A stretch of 47,695 bases of DNA, taken from Leptolyngbyaceae cyanobacterium RU_5_1. GTDB taxonomy: Bacteria > Cyanobacteriota > Cyanobacteriia > Leptolyngbyales > Leptolyngbyaceae. Below, in pieces: positions 17,940 through 27,520 of the stretch; the first letter of the stretch is position 1, and each line of letters opens with the position of its first letter. The notes under the pieces were generated by a model that was not told the DNA's origin, did not search any database, and saw only the letters and a program-made list of their open reading frames with translations. Position numbers and translations under genes: made by a program. The stretch is taken from the NCBI GenBank assembly GCA_012034055.1, contig JAAUSG010000013.1, forward strand, positions 1 to 47,695, read 5' to 3'.

Positions 17940-18065
17940 TTAAGATTGGCCGTAGCGATCGCGCACAGTGATTGCCATCTTCCAACAGAGGAAGGGACAA
18001 ACCACTGCACTAATTCCCGCAATCATCACGACTACCCACTGACCCTGAATGAGTTCTGTAATCAT
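17940..18065 (-). CDS. 41-residue single-TM membrane protein upstream of ctaC1
   Basis: An ATG at 18065 is preceded by a strong Shine-Dalgarno (GGAGGAA, about 6 nt upstream). The product begins MITELIQGQWVVVMIAGISA, has one TM helix (about residues 9-29), and ends with the basic tail TVRDRYGQS. It is in the cox operon orientation, about 100 bp before ctaC1. Size, helix and position suggest a small accessory subunit or assembly factor of the oxidase; that role is inference. I see no equivalent in front of ctaC2. Confidence 0.6.
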   Translation of the reverse strand: MITELIQGQWVVVMIAGISAVVCPFLCWKMAITVRDRYGQS

Positions 18066-18088
18066 TGCTGTTCCTCCAGCTTCAAAGA

Positions 18089-18409
18089 TTAAGTAGGGGT
18101 GCAAAATGATGAGTTCACTACTTTGATATCGGTTTCGTATAGCAGAATGGTTATTCCACTGCTACCTCTGCGCAGGGTTGGCACTGCTGCATCAAGAACC
18201 ATTTCAATGGCATAGAGCCAACCACTTGCACCCGCTTGACGGTTTTTGATGAAACCGATACCTCCGATGAAACTGACCAATTGGTTAGCTTTAAACTTGG
18301 GTGCCGTTAGGGCACTTGCCTGTTGCTGGATCGCACTCTGTTGAAAGACCTGAGGGGTGGGGATTTTCACTGATGTACCTGCCACGATATTTAATTGAAC
18401 CATCGGCAT
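18089..18409 (-). CDS. Small conserved-looking cyanobacterial protein
   Basis: The C-terminal 65 residues (KANQLVSFIGGIGFI, GWLYAIEMVL and TILLYETDI) resemble a small SH3-like or KOW-like fold of about 65-100 residues that I recall from cyanobacteria (pattern F-x-x-G-D-x-V-x-F-x-G-G-x-G ... TILL-x-E-x-D-L). The first 35 residues are Gln/Ala-rich. No clear Shine-Dalgarno was seen. It may lead the cox operon. Function unknown, and a competing frame over 18291-18482 also looks protein-like. Confidence 0.4.
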   Translation of the reverse strand: MPMVQLNIVAGTSVKIPTPQVFQQSAIQQQASALTAPKFKANQLVSFIGGIGFIKNRQAGASGWLYAIEMVLDAAVPTLRRGSSGITILLYETDIKVVNSSFCTPT

Positions 18410-18568
18410 TCATTTCCAGCGGAATGAAGTCCCTGCCTCCATTCGTGTTGACTCTGAAATAGATAATTTTGGGAGATGATTTTCATCGCGATCGTGAGTC
18501 ACAACAGCCTCCTGACTATTCAACAGGTTGAGTCTCCATTCTTTGCAAATGAGGAGACCGAGCATAAA

Positions 18569-18627
18569 CCACGTCCAGCTCGGAATCTGTAGCTTTCCCT
18601 TCAGAAAAACTCCAGGTCTGGACATGG
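18569..18627. repeat. Dispersed repeat with CCAYGTCCAG inverted ends, uninterrupted copy
   Basis: Ends CCACGTCCAG and CTGGACATGG are inverted. The same sequence occurs at 38848-39095, where a MITE has split it between TTCCCTT and AGAAAAACTCC. Confidence 0.7.
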
Positions 18628-18733
18628 ACAAGGTTTAGAATTAAAGGAATCACTAACATCACCCAACTTAGAAGACTGTTAGCTACCTTTTTGCAAGTTT
18701 AGACATTGAAAAGTGACAAACCCAGGATAAGCA

Positions 18734-18817
18734 GGAGATTTCTAACAAAGAACAATGCCCGTGCCCATCGCTATGCTCTCCCAATAGGCTACGGGGATGG
18801 GTAAGCAATGCCCACCC
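18734..18817. repeat. Dispersed ~80-bp repeat, copy 1
   Basis: Starts GGAGATTTCTAACAAAGAAC and contains CCCATCGCTATGCTCTCC and CGGGGATGGG. The second copy is at 32937-33015, differing by a 9-bp indel and a few substitutions. Confidence 0.7.
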
Positions 18818-18877
18818 TTTTGATTGATACCTGCTACAAGTGATCAGGCTGAAAGCGTCCAGCACAGGCAACTTTCA

Positions 18878-18907
18878 ATCTAAAATCGTCAATCTAAAAT
18901 CTAAAAT
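18878..18907. repeat. ATCTAAA tandem repeat
   Basis: Inverted-orientation copies of the GATTTTA heptamer just downstream of the taxis operon. Confidence 0.6.
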
Positions 18908-18912
18908 CGGGA

Positions 18913-19404
18913 TTAGGTCGGTATTTTTGCAGGAAGAAAATGGGAGCCAGTGGGAGTGACCGTCAAGACTTGTTGCATATCCAACAGAAAAATCGTTGTT
19001 GTGACCTCTTTCCAGGAGAGGACAGCCGCATGAGTGGCAATCTTTAGAACACCGAATTGACGCTCAGATTGAGGCAGCGATCGCAGCGTTTCCGGTGAAA
19101 CCTCTATCAGATCCGGGGGTTCATAGATCAAAATACCGCAGAATGTTCCCTGTAAATCTTGCGTGATCACTAAGAACGGTTGGCTTCCGGGTACTTGAGA
19201 AAAGTCTCCTGAAGTGCACTGCTGATGTAAATCCACCACTTTAATCATGTGATAACCAAGTTGGATTAGCCCCACCTGGTTGAGTTCATGACTGGTCTGA
19301 GGAGGACAATTTACCACTTGCAGAACATCTTTGATTGGGAGTGCAAACAGATAATTTGCAATTCTAAAAGCAATGAATGGTTCTGTGTTTGACTCGTTGT
19401 ACAT
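18913..19404 (-). CDS. CheW-like protein, last gene of the taxis operon
   Basis: About 163 residues starting at the ATG at 19404, which has GAGGT just upstream; the longer frame to 19497 is unlikely. The N-terminal part (EPFIAFRIANYLFALPIKDV, LQVVNCP, GLIQLGYHMIKVVDLHQ) is the CheW beta-barrel start. The middle (PFLVITQDLQGTFCGILIYEPPDLIEV) continues the fold. It would couple or modulate the receptor-kinase complex in addition to the CheW at 26572-27121. It lies about 150 bp after cheA in the same direction. Confidence 0.7.
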   Translation of the reverse strand: MYNESNTEPFIAFRIANYLFALPIKDVLQVVNCPPQTSHELNQVGLIQLGYHMIKVVDLHQQCTSGDFSQVPGSQPFLVITQDLQGTFCGILIYEPPDLIEVSPETLRSLPQSERQFGVLKIATHAAVLSWKEVTTTIFLLDMQQVLTVTPTGSHFLPAKIPT

Positions 19405-19551
19405 AGTCTTTACCTCATACCATTTTGGATTTTGGATTGTGATGGTGCTCCGTTGTTGCATCGACGCCAGGGGACTTCCCCCCGCCCCCCCAAGCAATGG
19501 ATTTTGCAGCCACAGTTTCCGTTCACGACCTTGAAACCACCCTGGGTATTG

Positions 19552-22500
19552 CTATTCAGATACAGGATTAATCGTTGTTCTCTCCAGTAAATCTGCCACC
19601 AGAACTAACAGCTTGTATTCCATGTAGGGTTTAGTCATATAGGCGGCTGCTCCTAATTGGGAAGCTAGCAGACGATACTGCTCGTCAGTCCGGGATGTCA
19701 GGATAATCACAGGGATGCCTGCCAGCGTTGGGATTTGTTGACACTGTCTGAGAAACTCAAATCCGTTCATTCGAGGCATTTCAACATCACAAATCACCAA
19801 TTGAACACCCACCAGGCGCTGGAGTTGCTCAATGCCTTCTTGACCATTTTTTGCTTGAAATACCTGGTAACCAGCTTTCTGGAGCGCAAGAGTCAGTGCC
19901 TGGCGTGTGGTAATGGAGTCTTCTACGATCAGAATTCTCGCATTTGATTTCGTCTCCGATGGTAGTGGGGGCAATGCCGGTACTGGAGTATGAACCGGGG
20001 AAAGTGACTGCTGTCCGGAGCCAGGCGGCAGCATCTGGAAACTTGGAGTTGCCCAATTCCGATCAACAACACGATCGCGTTGTTGATCAAACACGTTCCG
20101 GATCAGGATCGCCCCATCAATCACCAGCGCTAACTGACCATTCGCCAAAACACTGGCTCCATGAACATACGTGGGGGTTTCGATCAGGGTCCCTAACGGA
20201 CGAATGACCAGTTCCTGTTCTCCAATCAACTGATCGACTTCAAAGCCGAGGAGATCATCCTGGTAACGGATCAAAATAACCGGTTGGATGGTCTCTTTGG
20301 CAACAAAGGACGACTGAGACAGAGGGTCTGAGCAGGGGAAAGTGGTAGAACCATAGTCTAGAACGCTTGCCAATGAATAAATTGGCACGAGTTTCTCGTC
20401 ACTTCCCCTGCTCCACCGCAAAAACTTGTAGGTGTTCCGTTCCTGAATCTGGCTAGACTGAGGAATGAGAATCTGTTCAACGGCATCGTCGAGTAAGGCA
20501 TAGGTTTTGTCGCCAGCCTTGCAAACCAGTAATTGAGCCATGTTGAGACTCAAGGGAATTTGCAAGGTGAATGTGGTGCCGTGATCAGGGACAGTCTGGA
20601 CGGTGACCGAACCCCGCAGGGCGTCCAGTTGATTCCGGACAACATCAAGGCCAATTCCTCGTCCAGAGAGATCATTGACCTGAGGTGCTGTCGAAACCGG
20701 GTTCAAACAGAAGTTCGATCAACTGAGCTTGATTAAAGTAACTGGCATCGTCGGGTGAGATCCGCTGTTTTGCGATCGCCCGTTGTCGAATCTGATCAAA
20801 ATCTAACCCTCTCCCATCATCCCGCACTTCAATCACCAGGTATCTACCCTGGTTGTAAGCACAAATTTCAATCTGACCTCTCTCCTCTTTACCGCGCTGT
20901 TGCCGCACTTCGACCGATTCAATTCCGTGATCAAAGGCATTGCGCACTAAGTGCAGCAGAGGGTCATACAGTTTCTCAGCCACAACCTTGTCAACCAGGA
21001 CTTCAGTTCCCCGCAGTTTAAGCGCAATCCGTTTATCGTATAGGGTTTCAAGTTGTTGCAGGACACGGGAAAAACGACCAAAGATATCCGCCAGAGGCAG
21101 CATCCGAGCTTCGATCAGGGCATCTCGGCTATTGGATAGCAGTTGACGCTGTTGCTCTAACGTCTGGTTGGATTGACGGGTGAATAGCTCAACCGCTTCA
21201 GCCGCTTCTGTTAACTGCACCGTGTTGGCTAGCAGGGACTGGATGAGAGTGGACTTACCGCTGGGAAGAGTTTGCTTTCTCGATTTGCGTTTCCTGTGCC
21301 GTGTTTCTGGCAGGTTGATTGGATGAGTGTGCCCCTCTCGGAGTTGGTTGAGGAGTTGTTGCTGCTGTTTCAGTTGGATGAGGAGAGTTTGAATGGTCGT
21401 TTGCAGTTGGTCAGTCTGAAGGGACTGGCGATTTTGGCTGGTCAATAACTCCCCCACTGAGTGAGTGAGCTGGTCTAGATGCTTAATACTAATCCGCACA
21501 TGGGGAGACAGGGAAACAGCCTCTTTCTGAAAAAGTGGGACTGGAGCAGGGATTGGAACACTGAAGGAGGGTTCGGATGCCGATCGTTTGTTGTTCCAAT
21601 CCGAGCTTTCCTGGGCAGAGGGGGTCGCTTCAATCGGCATGATTGGATCGATTAAGACTTGATTTGTGGTTGAGTTAGCAGGGTTTGCCTGCCCTCCCCA
21701 AATATTTTCTAGAAGTTGATTGGGCGATTTTGAGGGCTGGGATTCAGTCGAATCTGGCGCAATTTCAACGATCGCATCTGAGACTTCGACAGCCACCTCA
21801 GCAAGCAGGTGTAATAATTGGGACGGTTGACCGCCGTGGTTGCGATCGCCTGCCAGCACGGCTGCATGCCCCTCCCGGAAATCCGTCAGGGCCGCCTCAG
21901 CGATGGTGATGATTTGCTCAGGATGGTTGTCTAGCGCCGCGATCGCGGCCTGGGCGATCGCTCCAAACCCAGGTAGGTTCAGGGACTCAGCCAGTCCCAA
22001 AAACACATCAACCTGGGATCGAAGCATCGTCGCGATCTCGTCAGGTGAGGCATTGTCTAGTGCCTCCGCAAGTTGACTCAGCCGTTGCTCAACTCCAGTT
22101 TCAAAAATAGACTGTGTGATATCGAAGCCCAATTCTGCGGATGTCGGGAGTGGGGCAATTTGATCGAAACAATCCCCTAACGTTGCCTGGAGTTGAGCAA
22201 AAATAGCCGCTGCCCGATCCAGAATCTCGCCATGATTCACCGTCCTGCCCGTCAGCTCGGCGGTTAGCGGCAGGCGCAGGCACTCAAACCCCTCAAACAG
22301 CAAGGCTTCAACCTCAGAATCAATCAAGACATCAGGCTTGCAAAGGGATCTGAAAATGTCTTCCAGCGAGTGAGCCACGGTTGCGATCGTCGTTAACTCC
22401 ACACTCGTTGCGGCTCCTTTCAACGTGTGGGTGGCTCGCATCAGATTATTGATTTGATTAATCGTGCAGTCTTGTTTGAGATTGAGCAAACCCTGTTCCA

Positions 22501-22576
22501 GGGCTTGTAGCAGTTCCGGTGCTTCTTGCAGGAAGTACTGATAGGTTTGCTCACGGATGGCGGGATCTAGGGTCAT
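19552..22576 (-). CDS. pixL: CheA hybrid histidine kinase with receiver (PixL-like), frameshifted
   Basis: Read across one frameshift near 20691-20697, this is one kinase of about 1,000 residues. In order: Hpt domain with the H-box RATHTLKGAA (His50 from the ATG at 22576), a long linker, dimerisation region, HATPase domain with the N-box PLLHLVRNAFDHGIES and G-boxes VRDDGRGL and LSGRGIGLDVV, a CheW-like domain, and a C-terminal receiver (ILIVEDSITTR, VICDVEMP, MTKPY). The frames break between FEPGF and STAPQVNDL, where homologues are continuous. It autophosphorylates under receptor control and passes phosphate to the CheY and PatA-like proteins upstream. The start is preceded by a pyrimidine tract and shows no Shine-Dalgarno. 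Confidence 0.85.
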
Positions 22577-22578
22577 GG

Positions 22579-22627
22579 TGGAAGGAGGAGGAAGGAGGGA
22601 GAACGGAGGAGGGAGGAGGGAGGGAAT
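22579..22627. repeat. GGAGGA-rich tandem repeat between receptor and kinase genes
   Basis: A degenerate GGAGGAA/GGGAGGA tract that reads as a polypyrimidine leader on the coding strand of cheA. Confidence 0.6.
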
Positions 22628-22667
22628 GGAGAATGAAGCAATACTCTCCGGTCGCACGCCGCACTTC

Positions 22668-25600
22668 TTAATTAACCTTGAACTGCTTACTCTTGGCGTG
22701 AAGATCCTCAGCCATGCTCAACAGGTCTTTAAAGGATGTGGCAACGATAATGGAGTCCTCTGAGGTGCGATCGGCGATCGCGGCTACGTTGATCATGGTG
22801 TGGGTCAGCAACTGGCATTCCTGGGTCTGTTCCTGGGTGGCTTGAGTAATGCTGGAGATGAGCTGGCTGATCTGGGTAGTGGCATCCATAATTTGATTCA
22901 GGCTTTGGCGAGCATCCATGACCACCTGGGTTCCAGAGGTGACCTGTTCGATGCCGGTTTCCATTGCCGTGGAGACCTCAGCCATGTCGGTCTGGATTTC
23001 CTGCACCAGTTGCTCGATCTCGGTCGCCGCATCCGCAGACTGGCGCGCCAGAGACCTGACCTCATTGGCAACGACTGCAAACCCGCGCCCGTACTCTCCA
23101 GCCCGGGTCGCTTCAATCGAGGCATTCAGAGCCAGCAGTTGGGTTTGCGTGGTAAAACTGCTAATCAGGTTCAATACCCTGGAGATTTTCTGGAACGATT
23201 CACTCAGACGCTGCAACCGCTCGTCGGCTTCCGCTACGGTCTCCCGGATATTTTGCATCTCATCAACCGTGCGATCGATCGTCGCATCTCCAGCGATGAC
23301 CGTCTGGTTGGCTTGTTGCACAGCGGTTTCTACTTGCTGGGCGTTTGCCTCCACTGCCTGCGTTGAGGAAAGCATCGTCTGAACTCGTTCGAGAGCCTGG
23401 TTGAGTGTCTGGAATTGTTCCTGAGCCTGGGTTGTGAGTTTTGCGATCGCAGATTCACTGGCGTGTGAGGTGTGGGCAACTTGATTGGATGCCGATAGCA
23501 TCTGGGAAACGGTTTGGCGCAGGCTACTCAGGGTATTGTTATAAGCGTCAGCGATCGTGCCCACCTCATTGTCTGTGACGGGTGCTCGAACCGTCAGGTC
23601 GCCCTCTAATGCCGGTCGAACAGCCATCAGCAATTGAATTACCTGCTCCTGGAGTTGCTCTTTTTGTTTGGCCTGTTGCTGTAACTGCTCGACGTATTCT
23701 CCCTGCTGAATCGCAACGTTGAGTTGAGCCGCAATCTGCCTGGCAAAGTCAATCTCTGCTTCCTGCCACTCCCGCGCTCCACTGCATTGATGAATGCAGA
23801 ATAACCCCCAGAGGGTCTCGCCCTTCAGCAAGGGCACCACCAGATTTGCCCGCACCTGGAACTGAGACAGAATTTCGATGTAGCAATCCGGCAAGTTCGC
23901 CTGGTAAATATCTGCAACCGCCCAGGTGCGCCTCTTGCGGTATGACTCCGCATGACGCTCACCGAAACAGTGGTCCTCCACCTTGACCTTTAACGCAGAG
24001 ATGTAGCCCGGCTGGACATCTTCCGCAACGGTTTCGCCTTCGTTATAGCCAGACTCGGGGTAGAACTTGAACACCGCCACCCGGTCTACTGACAGGAAGT
24101 TGCGAATCTCTTTAGCCGTAGTCTTAAATGCCTTCTGCAAATCAAACGATTGCCGAATCCGTTCCACAATTCTGGCAATCATATACTCCCGCTCGGCCGT
24201 CTTCGTTAGTTGCTCTGACGTGTGTTGAATTTGTTGCAGGTAATCCACCTGTTGCATTGCCACGCTCATCTGAATGGCGATCTGGTTCAACGCATTCACC
24301 TCAACCTCTGCCCAGGAGCGGGGTTGGCTGTTGTAGACGCCCACTAGCCCCCAAAGCTGGTTTGCTTTGAAAATGGGAACCATCATATAAGCGCTGACAT
24401 CAAACTCCTCCAACAATTCAATTTCGTCGGCAGAGTGACCCGCTACGTGGATGTTATTCACCACCAGGCGTTCATGATTGCGATACGGTCCTCCCTGGGT
24501 CGCTTGCAAATCCGTCTGGGGCCAGATCGCTCCCAGATCAAAACCGGCCAAACCAGCCTGGCTCTTCGTTCCTGAACCCTCGACTCGACTGAGCGATCGC
24601 CGCACGTCTAGCAGCGTGGTACTCCAATCAGGATTGAAGCAATAGATAGCAACGCGATCGCACTTCAGTAGTCGCCGCACCGCTTGATGCGTGACCCAAA
24701 TCAGGGTGTCCAGATCCTGAGACTGAAGGATTTTAGGAATCGTTTCGGCAACCAACTGGCTAACCTGAGCCGCTTTGGACATCTGGTTGGCTTGCTCCTG
24801 TAGCTGCGCCAGATAATCGGCCTGCTGCAGAGAGGCTCCCAGTTGTCGCCCGATATCCGTCAACAAGTTGACTTCCGTCTCTAACCAGTGCCGGGGCCCA
24901 CTGTGTTGAAACGCACTCAACAATCCCCACAGCTTTTCCCCTTGTTTGATGGCAACGACGATGAAGGCTTTGACGCCAAAATACTCCAGAGCCTCCAGAT
25001 GGCAATCAGTCAACCCCGCCGTGTAAACATCATTAGCGATATAGGGTTCGCTATCACGGAACCGTCCGCCCTTGTGCTCCTGGAGATAGGGATCTTCCCA
25101 GGCGCTGCCAACCAGGGAGGGATATCCCCCGACTCAGCGTCATAGAGAAAATCACCAAAATAGTCTTGGCGGAACCTGTAAATCGCAACTCGCTCGGCGT
25201 TCAACAGTTGACAAACTTCCTGCACAGCCGTCTCACAAGCACTCTGAATGTAGGAAGCATTGCTCATTTTACTGATGATGCCCGGAAGTTCTTGCTTATA
25301 CTTTTCAGCGTTAACCTTTTCCTTAAACAACTCCGCCCGCTGAATCGCAATCCCAAGCTGGTTACTGATCTGGCTCAAAAAACGGACTTGTTGTTCTGTC
25401 CAGCGTTGGGGACTGCTATGCTGGTAGGCACACAACACCCCCCAAAGGTTTTCACCCTCAAAAATTGGCGCGATCGCGCAAGCCTTGATCTCGAAACTCT
25501 CCATGATGTCCACATGGCAATCGCTGAGACCCGAATTGGCAAACTCATCAATCACAAACGGTTGGTGATTGCGAAATCGGCCACCCTGCTGCTCCCGAAG

Positions 25601-26602
25601 ATAGGTGTCTTCCCAGGTGCTGCCAACCATTGGCGACCAGTCCCCAACCTTTGACTCGGCAATAAAGTCACCCGCATAGTCGGGGCGGAATTTGCAAACC
25701 GCCACTCGCTCCACACCCAGGAACTTGCGGGTTTCTCGCGTAATGGTCTGGAAAATCGCATCGATATCCAGCGTCTCGCGGATTTTATCACTGACGCGGG
25801 CGAAGGATCGCTGTTCGCTGCGGAACCCTAATGGCTGTAGCCTCAGTCTCAGTTCAGTGACGATCTGATGCAGTAAAGCAATCTCTGTATCCTTCCAGTG
25901 CCGGGGATTTACACATTGCTGCACAACCAGCAAGCCCCACAATTGCCCCTCTAGCCAGATCGGTAGACTGAAACTTGTCTTCACCTGAAACCGCTCCAGC
26001 AGTTGGGATTGATAGGGCATCAGGGATTTTTCAGATGTGTTATGGAGTGCCACGAATGGGAGTTGCCGGTAGTCCGATGACTTCTCAGATCCAAACGCGA
26101 TCGCCGGCAGAGATTCCCCTAGCATCGGGGTATAGCCCTCTACCATTGACTCAGCCAGCACACTGCCCTGCCTCTCAGCCTGGAAGCGATAGATCAGCAC
26201 GCGATCGACCTGGAGCGGTTGGCGAAGTCCAACCACCATCGTTTCCAGCAGATCCGCGATCGTCTCTGCCTGGAGCATGCGACTGATTAAACCAGCCACC
26301 CACTCCGGACTGGATGGATTCCCACCCCCCCCATTCTCGATGTTGGGAGTGGGGGATGAATCGACCTGAGATTCAGGATTGCCATCTTCTTGAGCCGTCG
26401 GGCGGTGTAGTTGTTGGGTCTGATCAGATGTCTGCACAGATGAAACCTCCGTAGCAATGTTGAGAGTGGGGTGAACTAAATGGGCTGGGCTGGGATCCTC
26501 TGCTGGGCTAGAATTCTCTGAAGTTTGCCTGAAGAATCGAATAATTGGCGAGGAATCGAAGGCAAAAAACTTTAAATGACTTCTTTTGGGTGATTCTTCC
26601 AT
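22668..26602 (-). CDS. pixJ: Five-GAF cyanobacteriochrome methyl-accepting phototaxis receptor (PixJ/PtxD-like), frameshifted
   Basis: Frame-corrected length is about 1,310 residues; the frame breaks at a C5 run (25126-25130) where one more C restores it. No TM helix is seen. Positions from the GTG at 26611: GAF1 about 105-262, no chromophore Cys; GAF2 about 275-428 with W333, D335, C365-H366 and Y396; GAF3 about 450-600 with the Trp 32 residues before C537-H538 and Phe in the Tyr position; GAF4 about 620-795 with Asp where Cys should be; GAF5 about 815-975 with DHCF (C882) and C910-Y911. A HAMP-like segment and an MCP signalling domain ([18 protein letters not shown]) end it. It would sense light colour through bilins and control CheA. 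Confidence 0.85.
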
Positions 26603-27121
26603 AACGGGCACTGGGCGATCGCTTTCATGTCTAATACCGCATCACTGCACCCAGGTAAGACGCCTGCAACAAGAGGCAGCAACCCAGTCGGAAATAACCC
26701 TGGAACTGCCGCCTGGAGCGATTTCAGATCGTGCAGCTCAACATCGTTGACGTGAGCTACCCCGATTCCCACAGACTGGCGATCGACTTGAACGACCATC
26801 ACCAACAGAGAGGTTGGCGCTTGTTCCTGCTGGAAGGGAGACCGGTAGCCGGTAAAGTCGTTGAAGTCTACCAGCCAGAGCATTTCTCCGCGCCAATTGC
26901 AGATTCCCAAAACACAACTGGGCATTTCAGGAACTGACAGGATCTGTGTCATCTCTACTCTGAAAACTTCTGTAATTTTGTTCCAGGGATATCAGGGCAT
27001 TGTCCTGGACACTCAATGGAAACCGGAGCATTGGCTGACGGGTTTCTGGAGGAAGCGGAGCGAATACCAGCCCATCCAGCCGACTGACCGACGTCAGTCC
27101 TGAGTCGAGTGATTCCACCAT
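26572..27121 (-). CDS. pixI: CheW adaptor (PixI-like), frameshifted
   Basis: Two frames join to one CheW domain of about 180 residues: MVESLDSGLTSV...PETRQPMLRFPL...ISLEQ, then ITEVFRVEMTQILSVPEM and VLGICNWRGEMLWLVDFNDF. The switch is at 26976-26979, where one T fewer (A on the coding strand) makes the frame continuous. The NWRGEMLWLVD motif is typical of CheW. The ATG at 27121 has an AAAGAGG Shine-Dalgarno. Its end overlaps the start of the receptor gene by about 31 bases, so the two are translationally close. It links receptor and CheA. Confidence 0.8.
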
Positions 27122-27133
27122 AAAACCTCTTTC

Positions 27134-27496
27134 CTAAGCCGTTAATCGGAGAACGGTGTTTGTCAGCTCGTTCTGGTCAACTGGTTTGGAAAGATAGGCA
27201 TCTGCCCCCAGCATCGTTCCCCAAAGTTTGTCTGCCTCAGTTCCTTTCGTTGAACAAATCACCACTGGAATATGCCGGGTATCAGAACTGGATTTGAGTT
27301 CGCGGCAAAGCTCAAATCCACTTTGTCCTGGCAAGATCACATCCAGGATCACCAGATCCGGTTTCTGAGATTGGAGCTTGATCTGGGCATCCTTACAATT
27401 GGTCACACTGATCACCGCCAGACCAACCCGCTTCAAGCAGAGGGTTAGTATTCCAGCGTCAGTCAAACTATCTTCAACTACAAGAACGGTCGTCAT
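27134..27496 (-). CDS. pixH: CheY-like single-domain response regulator (PixH-like)
   Basis: About 120 residues from the ATG at 27496: VLVVEDS, phospho-acceptor Asp52 in VILDVILPGQSGFELCRELK, CSTKGT for the Thr/Ser switch, and LSKPVD with the conserved Lys. A TTG at 27514 would add six residues without benefit. There is no output domain, so it acts by protein contact, as PilH/PixH do. It is the second gene of the taxis operon, 12 bases before cheW and 25 after the PatA-like gene. Confidence 0.85.
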   Translation of the reverse strand: MTTVLVVEDSLTDAGILTLCLKRVGLAVISVTNCKDAQIKLQSQKPDLVILDVILPGQSGFELCRELKSSSDTRHIPVVICSTKGTEADKLWGTMLGADAYLSKPVDQNELTNTVLRLTA

Positions 27497-27520
27497 ACGG
27501 TATGTTCCTATCAACTAACA

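Noticed and set aside
18291-18482. A minus-strand frame with natural-looking residues ending DPATGKCPNGTQV
   Set aside because: It overlaps the ORF 18089-18409, whose end is more like a known small family; only one can be real and the longer is favoured.
20672-20706. Separate gene for the CheA C-terminal half starting at a TTG
   Set aside because: The split falls inside the catalytic domain (FEPGF / STAPQVNDL), so a two-gene arrangement is not plausible.
22800-23382. Two long plus-strand ORFs opposite the receptor's signalling domain
   Set aside because: They are antisense shadows of the MCP domain; Gly/Leu- and Ser-rich composition is typical of antisense reading.
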